A DNA stretch of 64,000 nt from Pedobacter sp. D749 (GCF_019317285.1 NZ_CP079218.1:4030001-4094000); one strand, 5' to 3'; positions 15,395 through 23,907 are shown, numbered from the stretch's first letter. The notes: generated by a model not told the origin, from the sequence alone. Numbers and translations: made by a program.

Positions 15395-17509
15395 TTAGTC
15401 TTCAGATTTAATTCTGCCTTTAGATTTAGCAATTACTTCATCCTGTACATTTTTAGGCGCAGCTTCATAGTGGTCAAATTCCATGGTAGAAGTTGCACGG
15501 CCTGATGTGATGGTACGTAACTGCGTTACATAACCAAACATTTCAGAAAGAGGCACAGTTGCTTTAATTACCTGAGATCCGTTACGGGTATCCATACCTA
15601 ATAACTGACCACGACGACGGTTCATATCACCGATCACATCACCCATGTTTTCTTCAGGGGTTAAGATTTCGATTTTCATGATTGGCTCCATCAAAGTAGG
15701 TTTACATTTAGGTAAAGCCTCACGGTATGCCATTTTAGCAGCAAGCTCAAATGATAAAGCATCTGAATCGACCGCGTGGAATGAACCATCTGTTAAACGA
15801 ACTTTCATATCAGGAAGTGGATAACCAGCTAATACACCATTTGCCATAGAAGCAGCAAAACCTTTTTCTACTGAAGGGATAAACTCACGAGGAATTGAAC
15901 CACCTGTAATTTCGTTTACAAACTGTAAACCACCTTTTTCAAAATCAGCATCAATTGGGGAGATAATTACTGAAATATCAGCAAATTTACCACGACCACC
16001 TGATTGTTTCTTGTATGTTTCGCGGTGTGTTGTTGAACCGAAAATAGCTTCTTTGTAAGCTACCTGTGGTGCACCTTGGTTAACCTCTACTTTAAATTCG
16101 CGTTTTAAACGGTCAATTAAAATATCTAAGTGTAACTCACCCATACCAGAGATAACAGTCTGACCAGTTTCCTGATCTGTTTGAACTCTAAATGTAGGAT
16201 CCTCTTCAGCTAATTTACCTAAACCAATACCTAATTTATCAACGTCAGCCTGAGTTTTAGGCTCAATAGCTAAACCGATAACTGGTTCTGGGAAATCCAT
16301 TGACTCAAGAACGATTGGGTTTTTCTCATCACAAAGCGTATCACCTGTTTTGATATCTTTAAAGCCAACTACCGCAGCAATATCACCAGCAGCCACATTT
16401 GGCACAGGGTTTTGCTTGTTAGCATGCATTTGGAAGATACGGGAAATACGCTCTTTATTTTCTGAACGAGAGTTATACACGTAAGAACCTGCTTCTAAGT
16501 TACCCGAGTAAACACGGATAAAACATAAACGCCCTACGAATGGATCGGTTGCAATTTTAAAAGCTAAAGCTGCAAATGGCTCACTAATGCTTGGTTTTAA
16601 TAAAACCTCCTCGTTAGTATCTGGGTTTGTACCAATAACACCTTCGCTATCCATAGGTGAAGGCAATAATTCCATCACATAATCAAGCATAGTTTGTACA
16701 CCTTTATTTTTGAAAGATGAACCACAAACCATAGGTACAATTTTAGCATCTAAAACAGCTGCACGTAAAGCATCTAAAACTTCGCGTTCTGTGATTGTTT
16801 CTGGCGCTTCGAAGAATTTTTCCATTAGAGACTCATCATAATCAGCAACTGATTCTAACAATTTCTCTCTCCACTCAGCAACCTCATCAATCATATCTTC
16901 TGGGATTGGCACTTCAGTAAAGGTCATCCCTTTATCATGCTCATTCCAAACGATACCACGGTTGTTGATCAAATCAACCACACCTTTAAATCCGTCTTCA
17001 GATCCGATAGGTAATTGTAACGGAACTGCATTACTACCCAACATTTCTTTAACCTGTTTAACAACTTTTAAAAAGTCTGCTCCAGAACGGTCCATTTTAT
17101 TAACGAAACCAATACGAGGTACACTGTAGTTGTTTGCTAAACGCCAGTTTGTTTCTGATTGAGGCTCAACACCATCAACAGCTGAAAACAAGAATACTAA
17201 TCCATCTAGTACACGTAGTGAACGGTTTACCTCTACGGTAAAATCCACGTGACCTGGAGTATCAATCACGTTAACGTGATACTTTTGACCCCTGTAATTC
17301 CAATCAACAGTAGTTGCAGCAGAAGTAATGGTAATACCACGCTCTTGCTCTTGTGCCATCCAGTCCATTGTTGCAGCACCTTCGTGCACTTCACCAATTT
17401 TATGACTTACACCAGCATAATAAAGGATACGCTCAGTTGTTGTAGTTTTACCCGCATCAATGTGAGCCGCGATTCCAATATTTCTTGTAAATTTTAAATC
17501 TCTTGCCAT
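15395..17509 (-). CDS. fusA: elongation factor G
   Basis: EF-G is the GTPase that drives translocation and, with RRF, ribosome recycling. The 704-residue product is full length. The G1 P-loop AHIDAGKTTTTERILYY is at about residues 15-31, GITITSAATT holds the switch I threonine, DTPGHVDF is G3 and NKMDRSGADF is G4. The C-terminal domains include GMGELHLDILIDRLKREF and RGQLLGMDTRNGSQVIKA. It lies between rpsG and rpsJ. Both flanking gaps are wide (about 130 and 164 bases) and hold inverted word arrays. Confidence 0.99.
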   Translation of the reverse strand: MARDLKFTRNIGIAAHIDAGKTTTTERILYYAGVSHKIGEVHEGAATMDWMAQEQERGITITSAATTVDWNYRGQKYHVNVIDTPGHVDFTVEVNRSLRVLDGLVFLFSAVDGVEPQSETNWRLANNYSVPRIGFVNKMDRSGADFLKVVKQVKEMLGSNAVPLQLPIGSEDGFKGVVDLINNRGIVWNEHDKGMTFTEVPIPEDMIDEVAEWREKLLESVADYDESLMEKFFEAPETITEREVLDALRAAVLDAKIVPMVCGSSFKNKGVQTMLDYVMELLPSPMDSEGVIGTNPDTNEEVLLKPSISEPFAALAFKIATDPFVGRLCFIRVYSGNLEAGSYVYNSRSENKERISRIFQMHANKQNPVPNVAAGDIAAVVGFKDIKTGDTLCDEKNPIVLESMDFPEPVIGLAIEPKTQADVDKLGIGLGKLAEEDPTFRVQTDQETGQTVISGMGELHLDILIDRLKREFKVEVNQGAPQVAYKEAIFGSTTHRETYKKQSGGRGKFADISVIISPIDADFEKGGLQFVNEITGGSIPREFIPSVEKGFAASMANGVLAGYPLPDMKVRLTDGSFHAVDSDALSFELAAKMAYREALPKCKPTLMEPIMKIEILTPEENMGDVIGDMNRRRGQLLGMDTRNGSQVIKATVPLSEMFGYVTQLRTITSGRATSTMEFDHYEAAPKNVQDEVIAKSKGRIKSED

Positions 17510-17520
17510 GTTATGTTTTT

Positions 17521-17641
17521 GATTTATCTGATTTTAAATGATTACACCGATTATGTTAAAACAAATCGGTGTAATTTATCTAATCAGTATAATCTTCTAA
17601 TTAAATCTGTGTAATCTTACTAATCTGTTAATCCTAAATTA
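17521..17641 (-). repeat. rpsG-fusA spacer: 9-nt word array with long inverted repeat
   Basis: A perfect 12-bp inverted repeat, ATTACACCGATT (17541-17552) and AATCGGTGTAAT (17564-17575), is the centre of two facing arrays. On one side are GATTTATCT, GATTTTAAAT, GATTACACC. On the other are AATCGGTGT, AATTTATCT, AATCAGTAT, AATCTTCTA, then AATCTGTGT, AATCTTACT, AATCTGTTA, reaching the rpsG stop codon at 17639-17641. The hairpin lies between two highly expressed genes and could be an RNA processing or attenuation site (inference). Confidence 0.8.
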
Positions 17642-18106
17642 GAATCTGAAGTGAGAGAACGCTTTGTTAGCCTCAGCCATTTTGTGCGTATCTTCTTTCT
17701 TCTTAACAGCAGCACCTTCACCTTTAGCAGCAGCTACGATTTCACCAGCTAATTTCTCTTTCATGGTTTTTTCACCACGACGACGAGCGTATAAAATTAA
17801 CCATTTCATACCTAAAGCTGTTTTACGCTCTGGTCTAACCTCAGTTGGAACCTGGAAGTTAGCACCACCAACACGACGAGATTTAACCTCTACAGCTGGC
17901 ATAATGTTAGTTAATGCGCGTTTGAATATCTCTAAACCGTTTTCACCTGCTTTTTTCTCAGCAATTTCAACAGCATCATAAAAAATTGAATAAGCGATAG
18001 ATTTTTTTCCATCGTACATCATATTGTTTACAAAACGAGTTACCTGAACATCATTAAATTTTGGATCAGGAAGAATAATTCTCTTTTTTGGTTTTGACTT
18101 TCTCAT
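17639..18106 (-). CDS. rpsG: 30S ribosomal protein S7
   Basis: S7 starts assembly of the small-subunit head and contacts the E-site tRNA. The 155-residue product starts MRKSKPKKRIILPDPKFNDV and has the conserved RFVNNMMYDGKKSIAY, RRVGGANFQVPTEV and RKTALGMKWLILYARRR. Length is normal. It lies 17 bases after rpsL. Confidence 0.98.
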   Translation of the reverse strand: MRKSKPKKRIILPDPKFNDVQVTRFVNNMMYDGKKSIAYSIFYDAVEIAEKKAGENGLEIFKRALTNIMPAVEVKSRRVGGANFQVPTEVRPERKTALGMKWLILYARRRGEKTMKEKLAGEIVAAAKGEGAAVKKKEDTHKMAEANKAFSHFRF

Positions 18107-18123
18107 TTCTTATTTCCTCCCGA

Positions 18124-18537
18124 TTATTTCTTTTTACCTTTTGTTGGTGCCGCAACTACCTGTCCTGGTTTAGGACGTTTAGTACCATATTTAGAACGAC
18201 GTTGGTTACGACCAGCCACACCTGATGTATCTAATGCACCACGGATGATGTGGTAACGTACACCTGGTAAATCTTTAACACGACCACCACGGATCAATAC
18301 GATTGAGTGCTCCTGTAAGTTGTGACCTTCTCCAGGAATGTAAGCATTCACCTCTTTACCGTTCGTTAAACGAACACGGGCTACTTTACGCATTGCTGAG
18401 TTTGGTTTTTTAGGGGTAGTGGTGTACACACGTGTACATACACCTCTTCGCTGTGGACAGCTGTCCAACGCTGGAGACTTACTCTTGAACTCCAGTGCTA
18501 CTCTACCTTTTCTAACTAATTGTTGAATGGTTGGCAT
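18124..18537 (-). CDS. rpsL: 30S ribosomal protein S12
   Basis: S12 lies in the decoding centre and affects accuracy. The 137-residue product starts MPTIQQLVRKGRVALEFKSK and has the conserved TTPKKPNSAMRKVARVRLTN (residues 40-59). Lysine is kept at position 43 or 44, the form normally sensitive to streptomycin (family knowledge). The C-terminus ends in a basic KGKKK run. It is the first gene of the operon and has a good promoter at 18615-18645. Confidence 0.98.
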   Translation of the reverse strand: MPTIQQLVRKGRVALEFKSKSPALDSCPQRRGVCTRVYTTTPKKPNSAMRKVARVRLTNGKEVNAYIPGEGHNLQEHSIVLIRGGRVKDLPGVRYHIIRGALDTSGVAGRNQRRSKYGTKRPKPGQVVAAPTKGKKK

Positions 18538-18614
18538 TGTGCTTTTTTATGTTTTTTTATTAAAAAATTTACCGCTCCCCCGGCATCCTTGCAGATAGCC
18601 CATAAAACGGACTG

Positions 18615-18645
18615 CAAAAGTAGAACAATTCTTTTTAAAAATCAA
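18615..18645 (-). promoter_or_regulatory. Bacteroidota-type promoter for rpsL-rpsG-fusA-rpsJ
   Basis: On the minus strand TTG (18643-18645) is followed by 20 bases and the -7 box TACTTTTG (18615-18622), matching TAnnTTTG. The predicted leader is about 70 bases long, similar in length to that of rplC. A heptamer array lies just upstream. Confidence 0.75.
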
Positions 18646-18666
18646 GGGGTTAGCGTAAAAATTTTT

Positions 18667-18701
18667 CAGTTGGCACTAATCAGTTTTCAGTTGAAGATTA
18701 A
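18667..18701. repeat. degenerate 7-nt word array upstream of rpsL promoter
   Basis: Successive heptamers CAGTTGG, CACTAAT, CAGTTTT, CAGTTGA, AGATTAA. It sits about 20 bases beyond the -33 box of the rpsL promoter. No inverted counterpart is seen. Confidence 0.55.
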
Positions 18702-19064
18702 GGAGTTGCAATTCTTCCTTTCTCTTGTCGTCATTGCGAACTGAAGCAGAGGCAATGATAGTGGCGTGAAGCAATCTTTCTCGCCTTAAACATTCAAGTC
18801 ACCTAGGCATCGTTTCATCATTATTATACGCTTATTTGGAAAGCAGTTTCACTATCCTTAGGCTGGGTTCGGCCCCGCTAATGTTACAAGCTCGTGAAGG
18901 ACTCGCTTTCCACGTATATCGGGTTTAGGTTGCAAAGCAGGCTTAAGTTGGCTTTTTTATCTAATGATTCAGGAGTTGAGGCTATTCCTTCTTCTTGTCG
19001 TCAATTGCGAACCTAAGCGAGGGAAATGGCGATGGCGTGAAGCAATCTATCTCACCTAAACATT
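18701..19064. repeat. two direct copies of a ~95-bp element upstream of rpsL
   Basis: Copy 1 (18701-18796) and copy 2 (18971-19064) both read GGAGTTG, then TTGTCGTCA, TTGCGAA, GGCGTGAAGCAATCT and ACATT in order, with scattered differences and small indels, 270 bases apart. The stretch between them (18797-18970) contains no gene that I can support. The CGTCATTGCGA start relates it to other dispersed elements of this genome. Confidence 0.7.
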
Positions 19065-19073
19065 AAATAATGC

Positions 19074-19104
19074 AAAAAAGTCTTCCAGTTTTACCTGAAA
19101 GACT
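19074..19104 (-). terminator. rho-independent terminator of the small Lys/His-rich protein gene
   Basis: On the minus strand AGTCTTTCAG, a 6-base loop and CTGGAAGACT form a 10-bp stem (one G-T pair) followed by six T. It begins nine bases after the stop codon at 19113-19115. Confidence 0.88.
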
Positions 19105-19112
19105 TTCCTTTT

Positions 19113-19283
19113 CTAAGCTTTAGCTGCTTTTTTTGTGTGTTTTTTATGATGATGTTTTTTATGACTTTTTTTAGTCATAGATTTTTCTGTAGTTGGTTTT
19201 GCAGGTGCTGCAGTTTGCGCATTAACCGTTGCAAAGGTAAACATGGCTAATAAAGCGATGCTTAAAACTTTAATTGCTTTCAT
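19113..19283 (-). CDS. small secreted Lys/His-rich protein, 56 aa
   Basis: This short frame opens with ATG at 19281-19283 and a clear signal peptide (MKAIKVLSIALLAMFTFATV, cleaved after NA, followed by QTAAPAKP). The mature part is about 33 residues of almost only Lys, His, Ala, Thr and Ser (KKSHKKHHHKKHTKKAAKA). A terminator follows at once, which supports a real transcript. The strongly basic, His-rich tail could bind metal, nucleic acid or acidic polymers; that is inference. I know no named family. Confidence 0.75.
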   Translation of the reverse strand: MKAIKVLSIALLAMFTFATVNAQTAAPAKPTTEKSMTKKSHKKHHHKKHTKKAAKA

Positions 19284-19360
19284 TTTCAAGTTGATTAATA
19301 ATGAATAAACCTTGTTATTTTTTTATTAAATCTCGGAAAGCAAAATGAAGATTTAATGAA

Positions 19361-19759
19361 TTATGGCAGGTCAAAAGCAAAAGTATAATTTAGCTTTTTA
19401 CCAGTCAAAATATATTCGGAAACCACTTTCCCATCCACCAGAATTTTATACTCTCCTTTTGATTTGGATTTAGCGGTAGCCAATGTTTTAAGCAGAACAG
19501 GTGTACCTGATTTTAAGGTTACAGTCTTTTCCCATACACCCTTAATTTCTTTTAGTTCTGTCTGTTTTCCACTTTTAGTGGTGTAAACAATATCTGCCAT
19601 TAAACCATCGCCAAAATTTGCCTGATACACTACGCTATAAGTTTCTTTCTGAGGAATATCTATTTTACCACGCGACATGGAATAGATGGTTGTCATGGTT
19701 GATAAAGCACAACTGCTTAAAATGATCGCCAGCAAAAAAGAACAGAAAATATTTTTCAT
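19361..19759 (-). CDS. putative lipoprotein, 132 aa
   Basis: No family is recognised. The N-terminus MKNIFCSFLLAIILSSCALS is a type II signal peptide with lipobox LSSC, so the mature protein should be lipid-anchored at Cys17. The remainder is beta-rich by eye and ends GKKLNYTFAFDLP. It is encoded alone, 77 bases upstream of the small Lys/His-rich gene. There is no clear functional hint from the context. Confidence 0.7.
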   Translation of the reverse strand: MKNIFCSFLLAIILSSCALSTMTTIYSMSRGKIDIPQKETYSVVYQANFGDGLMADIVYTTKSGKQTELKEIKGVWEKTVTLKSGTPVLLKTLATAKSKSKGEYKILVDGKVVSEYILTGKKLNYTFAFDLP

Positions 19760-19822
19760 TTGATATGGTTTAGATCGAGATGACGATGGTTTTAAAGAAA
19801 AGGTTGCAAAGGAAAGAGAAAT

Positions 19823-19927
19823 GATTAAATGATAGCATGATTGAATGAGAAAATATTGGATTAGACTAGCCTATTCACTCATTTTATCATTCAAAACTCA
19901 CTCATTCTAAACACACTCATTCCATCA
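19823..19927. repeat. degenerate 8-nt word array with inverted counterpart
   Basis: Plus-strand words GATTAAAT, GATAGCAT, GATTGAAT, GAGAAAAT, ATTGGATT (19823-19862) face inverted words ATTCACTC, ATTTTATC, ATTCAAAA, CTCACTC, ATTCTAAA, CACACTC, ATTCCATC (19873-19926). The last word contains the stop codon (TCA at 19925-19927) of the minus-strand gene. Same layout and word type as the array at 8021-8129. Confidence 0.7.
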
Positions 19928-20146
19928 TTTATCAAAGGTATCAAGGTATAAATCTTCAACCTTTTTTCTGGCCCAGGGCATCCTTCTTAAAAATTTTAAG
20001 CTCGATTTGATCGTTTGGTTATTATTGAAACAATCAATCCTGATCAATGATCCCAGTTTTTCCCAACCATAATGCGTTTGCAGATCGGTTACTATTTTTT
20101 CCAGAGTGATACCGTGTAAAGGATTATTTTTTTGCTGTTCGGCCAT
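19925..20146 (-). CDS. VF530-type DNA-binding family protein (DUF2132)
   Basis: The 73-residue product matches the small VF530/DUF2132 family by its pattern: NPLHGITLEKIVTDLQTHYG, then IDCFNNNQTIKSSLKFLRRM and PWARKKVEDLY. The family has a helical DNA-binding-like fold, but its cellular role is not established. It lies 23 bases after the methyltransferase gene on the same strand. It also has its own TAACTTTG box four bases before the ATG, so it may have a separate leaderless transcript. Confidence 0.85.
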   Translation of the reverse strand: MAEQQKNNPLHGITLEKIVTDLQTHYGWEKLGSLIRIDCFNNNQTIKSSLKFLRRMPWARKKVEDLYLDTFDK

Positions 20147-20150
20147 TTGG

Positions 20151-20158
20151 CAAAGTTA
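20151..20158 (-). promoter_or_regulatory. -7 promoter box of the VF530-type gene (leaderless type)
   Basis: TAACTTTG on the minus strand, then CCAA and the ATG at 20144-20146. It fits TAnnTTTG. The box lies in the short gap after the methyltransferase gene, and no -33 match is visible. Confidence 0.4.
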
Positions 20159-20169
20159 AGGCAAAATTA

Positions 20170-20778
20170 TCAGGGTTTGTACCGAGCCATCCAAACATTT
20201 GCACCACCGCAATCCGGATCGTTTATTTTGTACCTGAGCACTTCAAATTGATTTGCCTGAAGCAGGGTCTGATATTCAGCGGTATCCAAAGAAGCATGAA
20301 ATAAATTTTCGCCACCATTCATGCCCCATACTTCTCCCCTTTCCGTTCCAGACGTAAACAGCAAAATACCGTTGGGCCTAAGGTGAAGTTTAAAAATAGT
20401 AAACATATTTGGCTGATCATCGGCAGGAAGATGAAAAAAACTGTGCCAGGCAATAATCGCATCAAATTTTTCGTCGAGATCGAGTTCACGCATATCTTTT
20501 AGCAGAAATCTGGTAGAGGGGAAATTAATTTTTGCCAGCCCGATCATTTGCTTGCTGGCATCAACCCCTAAAACATTTACCCCATGGTTAATAAAATATT
20601 CCAATATGGGTTTTCCATCACCGCAGCCCAGGTCTAAAACCTTTGCATCTGCTGGAAGTTGTTGGAGGATATCATTTAAATAAGCTTTCTCTACCGAATC
20701 AGCATAACGGTTTTCAGCAAACCAGTGGCCTATCTTATTGTAAACTTGGTAAACGTTTTTGCGTTCTCCTTTTTCCAT
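20170..20778 (-). CDS. class I SAM-dependent methyltransferase
   Basis: The 202-residue product has the SAM-binding motif I VLDLGCGDGKPI (about residues 44-55). It is followed by the acidic residue at the end of strand 2 (VLGVDASKQM) and motif IV DAIIAWHSFFHLP. The substrate cannot be told; the general form is that of small-molecule methyltransferases. It is encoded with the VF530-type gene downstream. No pathway genes lie nearby. Confidence 0.85.
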   Translation of the reverse strand: MEKGERKNVYQVYNKIGHWFAENRYADSVEKAYLNDILQQLPADAKVLDLGCGDGKPILEYFINHGVNVLGVDASKQMIGLAKINFPSTRFLLKDMRELDLDEKFDAIIAWHSFFHLPADDQPNMFTIFKLHLRPNGILLFTSGTERGEVWGMNGGENLFHASLDTAEYQTLLQANQFEVLRYKINDPDCGGANVWMARYKP

Positions 20779-20920
20779 CCGTGTAAATTTTCGATTATTG
20801 ATGTTAATCTTTAATTCAAAGTTTTAAAATATCCTGGACACCACCCCTTGCATTAACAACACTAAAATAAATATATTCTATTTTTTTTTGGAAACAAAAA
20901 TGCAGTGGTTCTTGACAAAT

Positions 20921-20978
20921 GCAGCCCTGCCATCCGCTTTACTCCGTTGCACTTCATGCCCGCTACTGTCAGGTTTAG
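20921..20978 (-). repeat. dispersed TAAACCTGA element, copy A
   Basis: Read on the minus strand it begins TAAACCTGACAGTAGCGG and ends with AGCGGATGGCAGGGCTGC. It shares this start and end with copies at 27927, 36220, 47347, 52533 and 52845. It lies in the 293-base gap between the methyltransferase and RidA genes. I see no gene there. Confidence 0.6.
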
Positions 20979-21071
20979 GATGTACGGTCTGCTTCCAGCA
21001 TCACGCCAAAGGTATTGGACCCTTCATTTTCAAAACAATATCGGTTTAACAATTGTAAACGGGTTTATAAA

Positions 21072-21479
21072 TTAACCAACAGCCGTAGCATCAATTTCGA
21101 TTAACATGCCATTTAAGGCCAGCCTTTGTACCGGGATAAGCGTGTTTACCGGGAATTTCTGATCAGGCCATATTTTGTTCGATTCTTCGATCAGAATCTC
21201 ATGTTTAGCGTCATCGTAATCTACCACCAAAGTAGTCAGTTTTGCAATGTTGGCCATGGTTAAATTTCTGCTTTTTAAGGCTAAAGCAATATTCTCGAAT
21301 ACAATAACAACTTGTGTTCTAAAATCATCACTTAAAATGCCGTCTGTTCTACTGCCGCCCTGACCTGCAACAAATACTAGCTGACGATCGGCAGGAACGG
21401 AGGCAAGGTGAGAATAACCATGTGGACGGGGATCATATATGCCGGTGGGATTGGTAATTTCTAAAATAGGTGCTGCCAT
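21072..21479 (-). CDS. RidA/YjgF family protein
   Basis: RidA-type proteins hydrolyse reactive enamine/imine intermediates released by PLP enzymes, or act in purine and amino-acid-derivative catabolism. The 135-residue product has the family core: HLASVPADRQLVFVAGQGG, the central helix QVVIVFENIALALKSRNL and the C-terminal PVNTLIPVQRLALNGMLIEI. The usual catalytic-site arginine seems to be the one in PVQRLAL, in a slightly different context from the archetype. It may therefore belong to a divergent subgroup. It stands alone. Confidence 0.88.
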   Translation of the reverse strand: MAAPILEITNPTGIYDPRPHGYSHLASVPADRQLVFVAGQGGSRTDGILSDDFRTQVVIVFENIALALKSRNLTMANIAKLTTLVVDYDDAKHEILIEESNKIWPDQKFPVNTLIPVQRLALNGMLIEIDATAVG

Positions 21480-21540
21480 ATCTGTAAATTTATACTGCTA
21501 AATTATCTGATAGTTTTCCGTAAACCGTCGGTAATTTGCA

Positions 21541-21575
21541 ATAAAAAACCTCCTGATCTTTTAAAATCAGGAGGT
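21541..21575 (-). terminator. rho-independent terminator, probably of the M1 peptidase gene
   Basis: On the minus strand CCTCCTGAT and ATCAGGAGG form a 9-bp stem with an 8-base loop, followed by six T. The next upstream minus-strand gene is the M1 peptidase (stop at 21853), which leaves a 3' UTR of about 280 bases containing a palindromic element. Confidence 0.8.
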
Positions 21576-21675
21576 CTGGAATTATTTAAGGTAAGCCCGG
21601 TTGCTCATTAAGCTAAAGGGTAAACCTCAAGAAGTCTTCGACTACGCTACCATCGACAGAATCTATCAGTACGGC

Positions 21676-21744
21676 CGTCATTCTCGCGCAGGCGGGAATC
21701 TTAAAGCGCTTGCATTACGATTCCCAATCAAGTTGGAAATGACG
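21676..21744. repeat. dispersed palindromic element, CGTCATTC family, copy 1
   Basis: It starts CGTCATTCTCGCGCAGG followed by CGGGAATCTT, and ends GATTCCCAATCAAG with TTGGAAATGACG. The element at 39939-40013 is the same in the opposite orientation. With the terminator it fills the 373-base gap 21480-21852, where I see no gene. Confidence 0.7.
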
Positions 21745-21852
21745 ATTCCTCGCAACTATAATTCCCTAAAAATTCTGTCACTCATATTGATTTTAATACA
21801 ATAAATTAACCCTCAGACTGACAACCGCAGCACTTAATTTAATAACATTGGC

Positions 21853-23844
21853 TTAGTTGCCTGTAGCGGTCCACGTATCGTTATCAGGATTTGAATCTGG
21901 CAATACTTTATCCGGGTCTAAAGTAACCGATTCAATTTCTTCAGTTGTAGGGAAACGAACCAGCCAGCTTGTATTTTTCATCCAAACATCAACCGGAACT
22001 TTTACCGTTTCAGTTTTTCCGCTTTTGGTTTTAACCTGAAGAATGATCGGCATTGGCATTTTCTCTAAGTTTACCACTTTAATGTTATAGCCTACCAATT
22101 TATCATCTTTTTTAACGGCTTCAACGGCAGCGATACCCTGATCCATTTTCCAGCTGTTTAAAAACCAGCTTCTCCAGAACCAGGCCAAATCTTCACCCGC
22201 TCCGTTTTCCATTGAACGGAAGAAATCGAATGGCGTTGGATGTTTAAATGCCCAGTTTTTAATGTACTGACGGAAAGCATAATCAAAACGGTCTTCGCCT
22301 AAGACCTGGTTTCTCAAAATATCCAGGCCCCATCCTGGCTTACTGTATAAGTTAACACCTATATTTCTTTCGGCCATACCATCAGGCATCTGCATAATAT
22401 TTTCGTAAATCGGGTTACCGATCACATTTTTACCAATTCTGTGTAAATCAGCCGGAGGACCTGCATATTCGCCATTATTAAAGTTTTTCTTAGAAATACC
22501 GTTGATGAAAGTATTAAATCCTTCGTCCATCCAACCATATTTACGCTCGTTAGAACCCACGATCATCGGGAACCAGGTGTGCCCAAATTCGTGATCGATT
22601 ACTCCCCATGCGCCGGCCTTTTTAGCAGTCCAGCCACAGAAAACAATGCCAGGATATTCCATACCACCAATATTGGTAGCCACATTAACAGCCATTGGAT
22701 AAGGATATTCGAACCATTTTGATGAATAATGCTCGATGGTAGATTTCACGTATTCTACGCCACGGCCATAAGAATCAATACCATTGCTTTCTACCGGTTG
22801 CGCAGAAACGGCCAAACCTGTTTTTCCACTTGGCAGTTTATACCTTGCGGCATCTAATACAAATGCTTTTGATGAAGCCCAGGCCGCATCGCGTGCATTG
22901 GTAATTTTAAATTTCCAGGTTAATTTATCTTTCGCCGGACGTGATTTTGGATCGGTTACTTCTGCTTCGGTACGGATGTGCACGGTAGCATCGCTCAGTT
23001 TAGCCGCATTCCATCTCTTTAACTGCTCTGGTGTAAAAACTTCAGCAGGATTTAATAATTCTCCGGAACCCATAACGATATGGCTTGCCGGTGCAGTAAT
23101 GGCAAAGTTGATATCGCCATATTCGCAATAAAACTCACCCCCACCCCAGTATGGCAAAGTATTCCAACCAATTACATCGTCATACACACACATACGTGGG
23201 AACCACTGTGCAATGGCAAAAATTTCACCGTTTTTTGTAGTTAAATGTCCGGTCCTGTCCGATCCTTCTTTCGGTACAATGTACGAATAATCCATTTTGA
23301 TGGTTACCAAATCGCCATTAGCGGCCAAAGGTTGATCTAAACGGATCTGCATACGGGTATCTTCAACAATAGAGGTGAATTTTACTGCACCTGTTTTTTG
23401 AGCTACGCTGATGTTCTGGATTTTATAACCTCCATCAAATTTTTCGCCCTGTGCACCATAACGGCTACGTGAAGGGGTAATGGCATAACCACGTGAAGTT
23501 TCTTTAAAAGTATTCTGATCTAACTGCAACCATAAATAAGGCAATTTATCGGGACTGTTGTTTTTGTAGGTAATGGTAACTGTTCCGCTAACCATGTTCT
23601 TCGTTTCATCGAGGTTTGCGGTAATGTTATAATCAACATGGTTTTGCCAGTATTTCGGACCTGGTGAACCAATTGCCGAGCGGAATTCATTTCCGTTTTG
23701 GGTATAAAATAGTGGTCCAAATGCTTCAGCGGGATTATAGTTGCTTGCTGGTGCGGGGGTTGTAGCCTGTTGGGCTGATGCTGAAAAAGCAAAAACACAA
23801 CAAACCAAACCAAAATTAATCAGTTTAGTCAATTTCATGATCAT
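21853..23844 (-). CDS. M1 family metallopeptidase (aminopeptidase), exported
   Basis: M1 enzymes are zinc aminopeptidases. The 663-residue product has a signal peptide (about residues 1-24, ending FSASA). The GGMEYPGI motif corresponds to the substrate-anchoring GxMEN loop, and the zinc site is HEFGHTWFP with the third ligand in MDEGFNTF. The N-terminal domain is the beta-rich saddle of the family. It probably acts in the periplasm on peptides. It is encoded after the carboxypeptidase-regulatory-like gene, which has its own terminator, so it is likely transcribed separately. Confidence 0.93.
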   Translation of the reverse strand: MIMKLTKLINFGLVCCVFAFSASAQQATTPAPASNYNPAEAFGPLFYTQNGNEFRSAIGSPGPKYWQNHVDYNITANLDETKNMVSGTVTITYKNNSPDKLPYLWLQLDQNTFKETSRGYAITPSRSRYGAQGEKFDGGYKIQNISVAQKTGAVKFTSIVEDTRMQIRLDQPLAANGDLVTIKMDYSYIVPKEGSDRTGHLTTKNGEIFAIAQWFPRMCVYDDVIGWNTLPYWGGGEFYCEYGDINFAITAPASHIVMGSGELLNPAEVFTPEQLKRWNAAKLSDATVHIRTEAEVTDPKSRPAKDKLTWKFKITNARDAAWASSKAFVLDAARYKLPSGKTGLAVSAQPVESNGIDSYGRGVEYVKSTIEHYSSKWFEYPYPMAVNVATNIGGMEYPGIVFCGWTAKKAGAWGVIDHEFGHTWFPMIVGSNERKYGWMDEGFNTFINGISKKNFNNGEYAGPPADLHRIGKNVIGNPIYENIMQMPDGMAERNIGVNLYSKPGWGLDILRNQVLGEDRFDYAFRQYIKNWAFKHPTPFDFFRSMENGAGEDLAWFWRSWFLNSWKMDQGIAAVEAVKKDDKLVGYNIKVVNLEKMPMPIILQVKTKSGKTETVKVPVDVWMKNTSWLVRFPTTEEIESVTLDPDKVLPDSNPDNDTWTATGN

Positions 23845-23869
23845 AATAAGGTTGTAATACTGCGGTAAA

Positions 23870-23907
23870 TATAAAAAATAACCACATATAGATTTATATG
23901 TGGTTAT
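23870..23907 (-). terminator. rho-independent terminator
   Basis: On the minus strand a 13-bp perfect stem ATAACCACATATA / TATATGTGGTTAT with a short loop runs into a T-rich tail. It lies after the gene at 23956-24696 and before the M1 peptidase gene. Confidence 0.85.

Noticed and set aside
21601..21804. 67-codon frame between RidA and M1 peptidase genes
   Set aside because: It runs through the CGTCATTC palindromic element and has no recognisable protein features.
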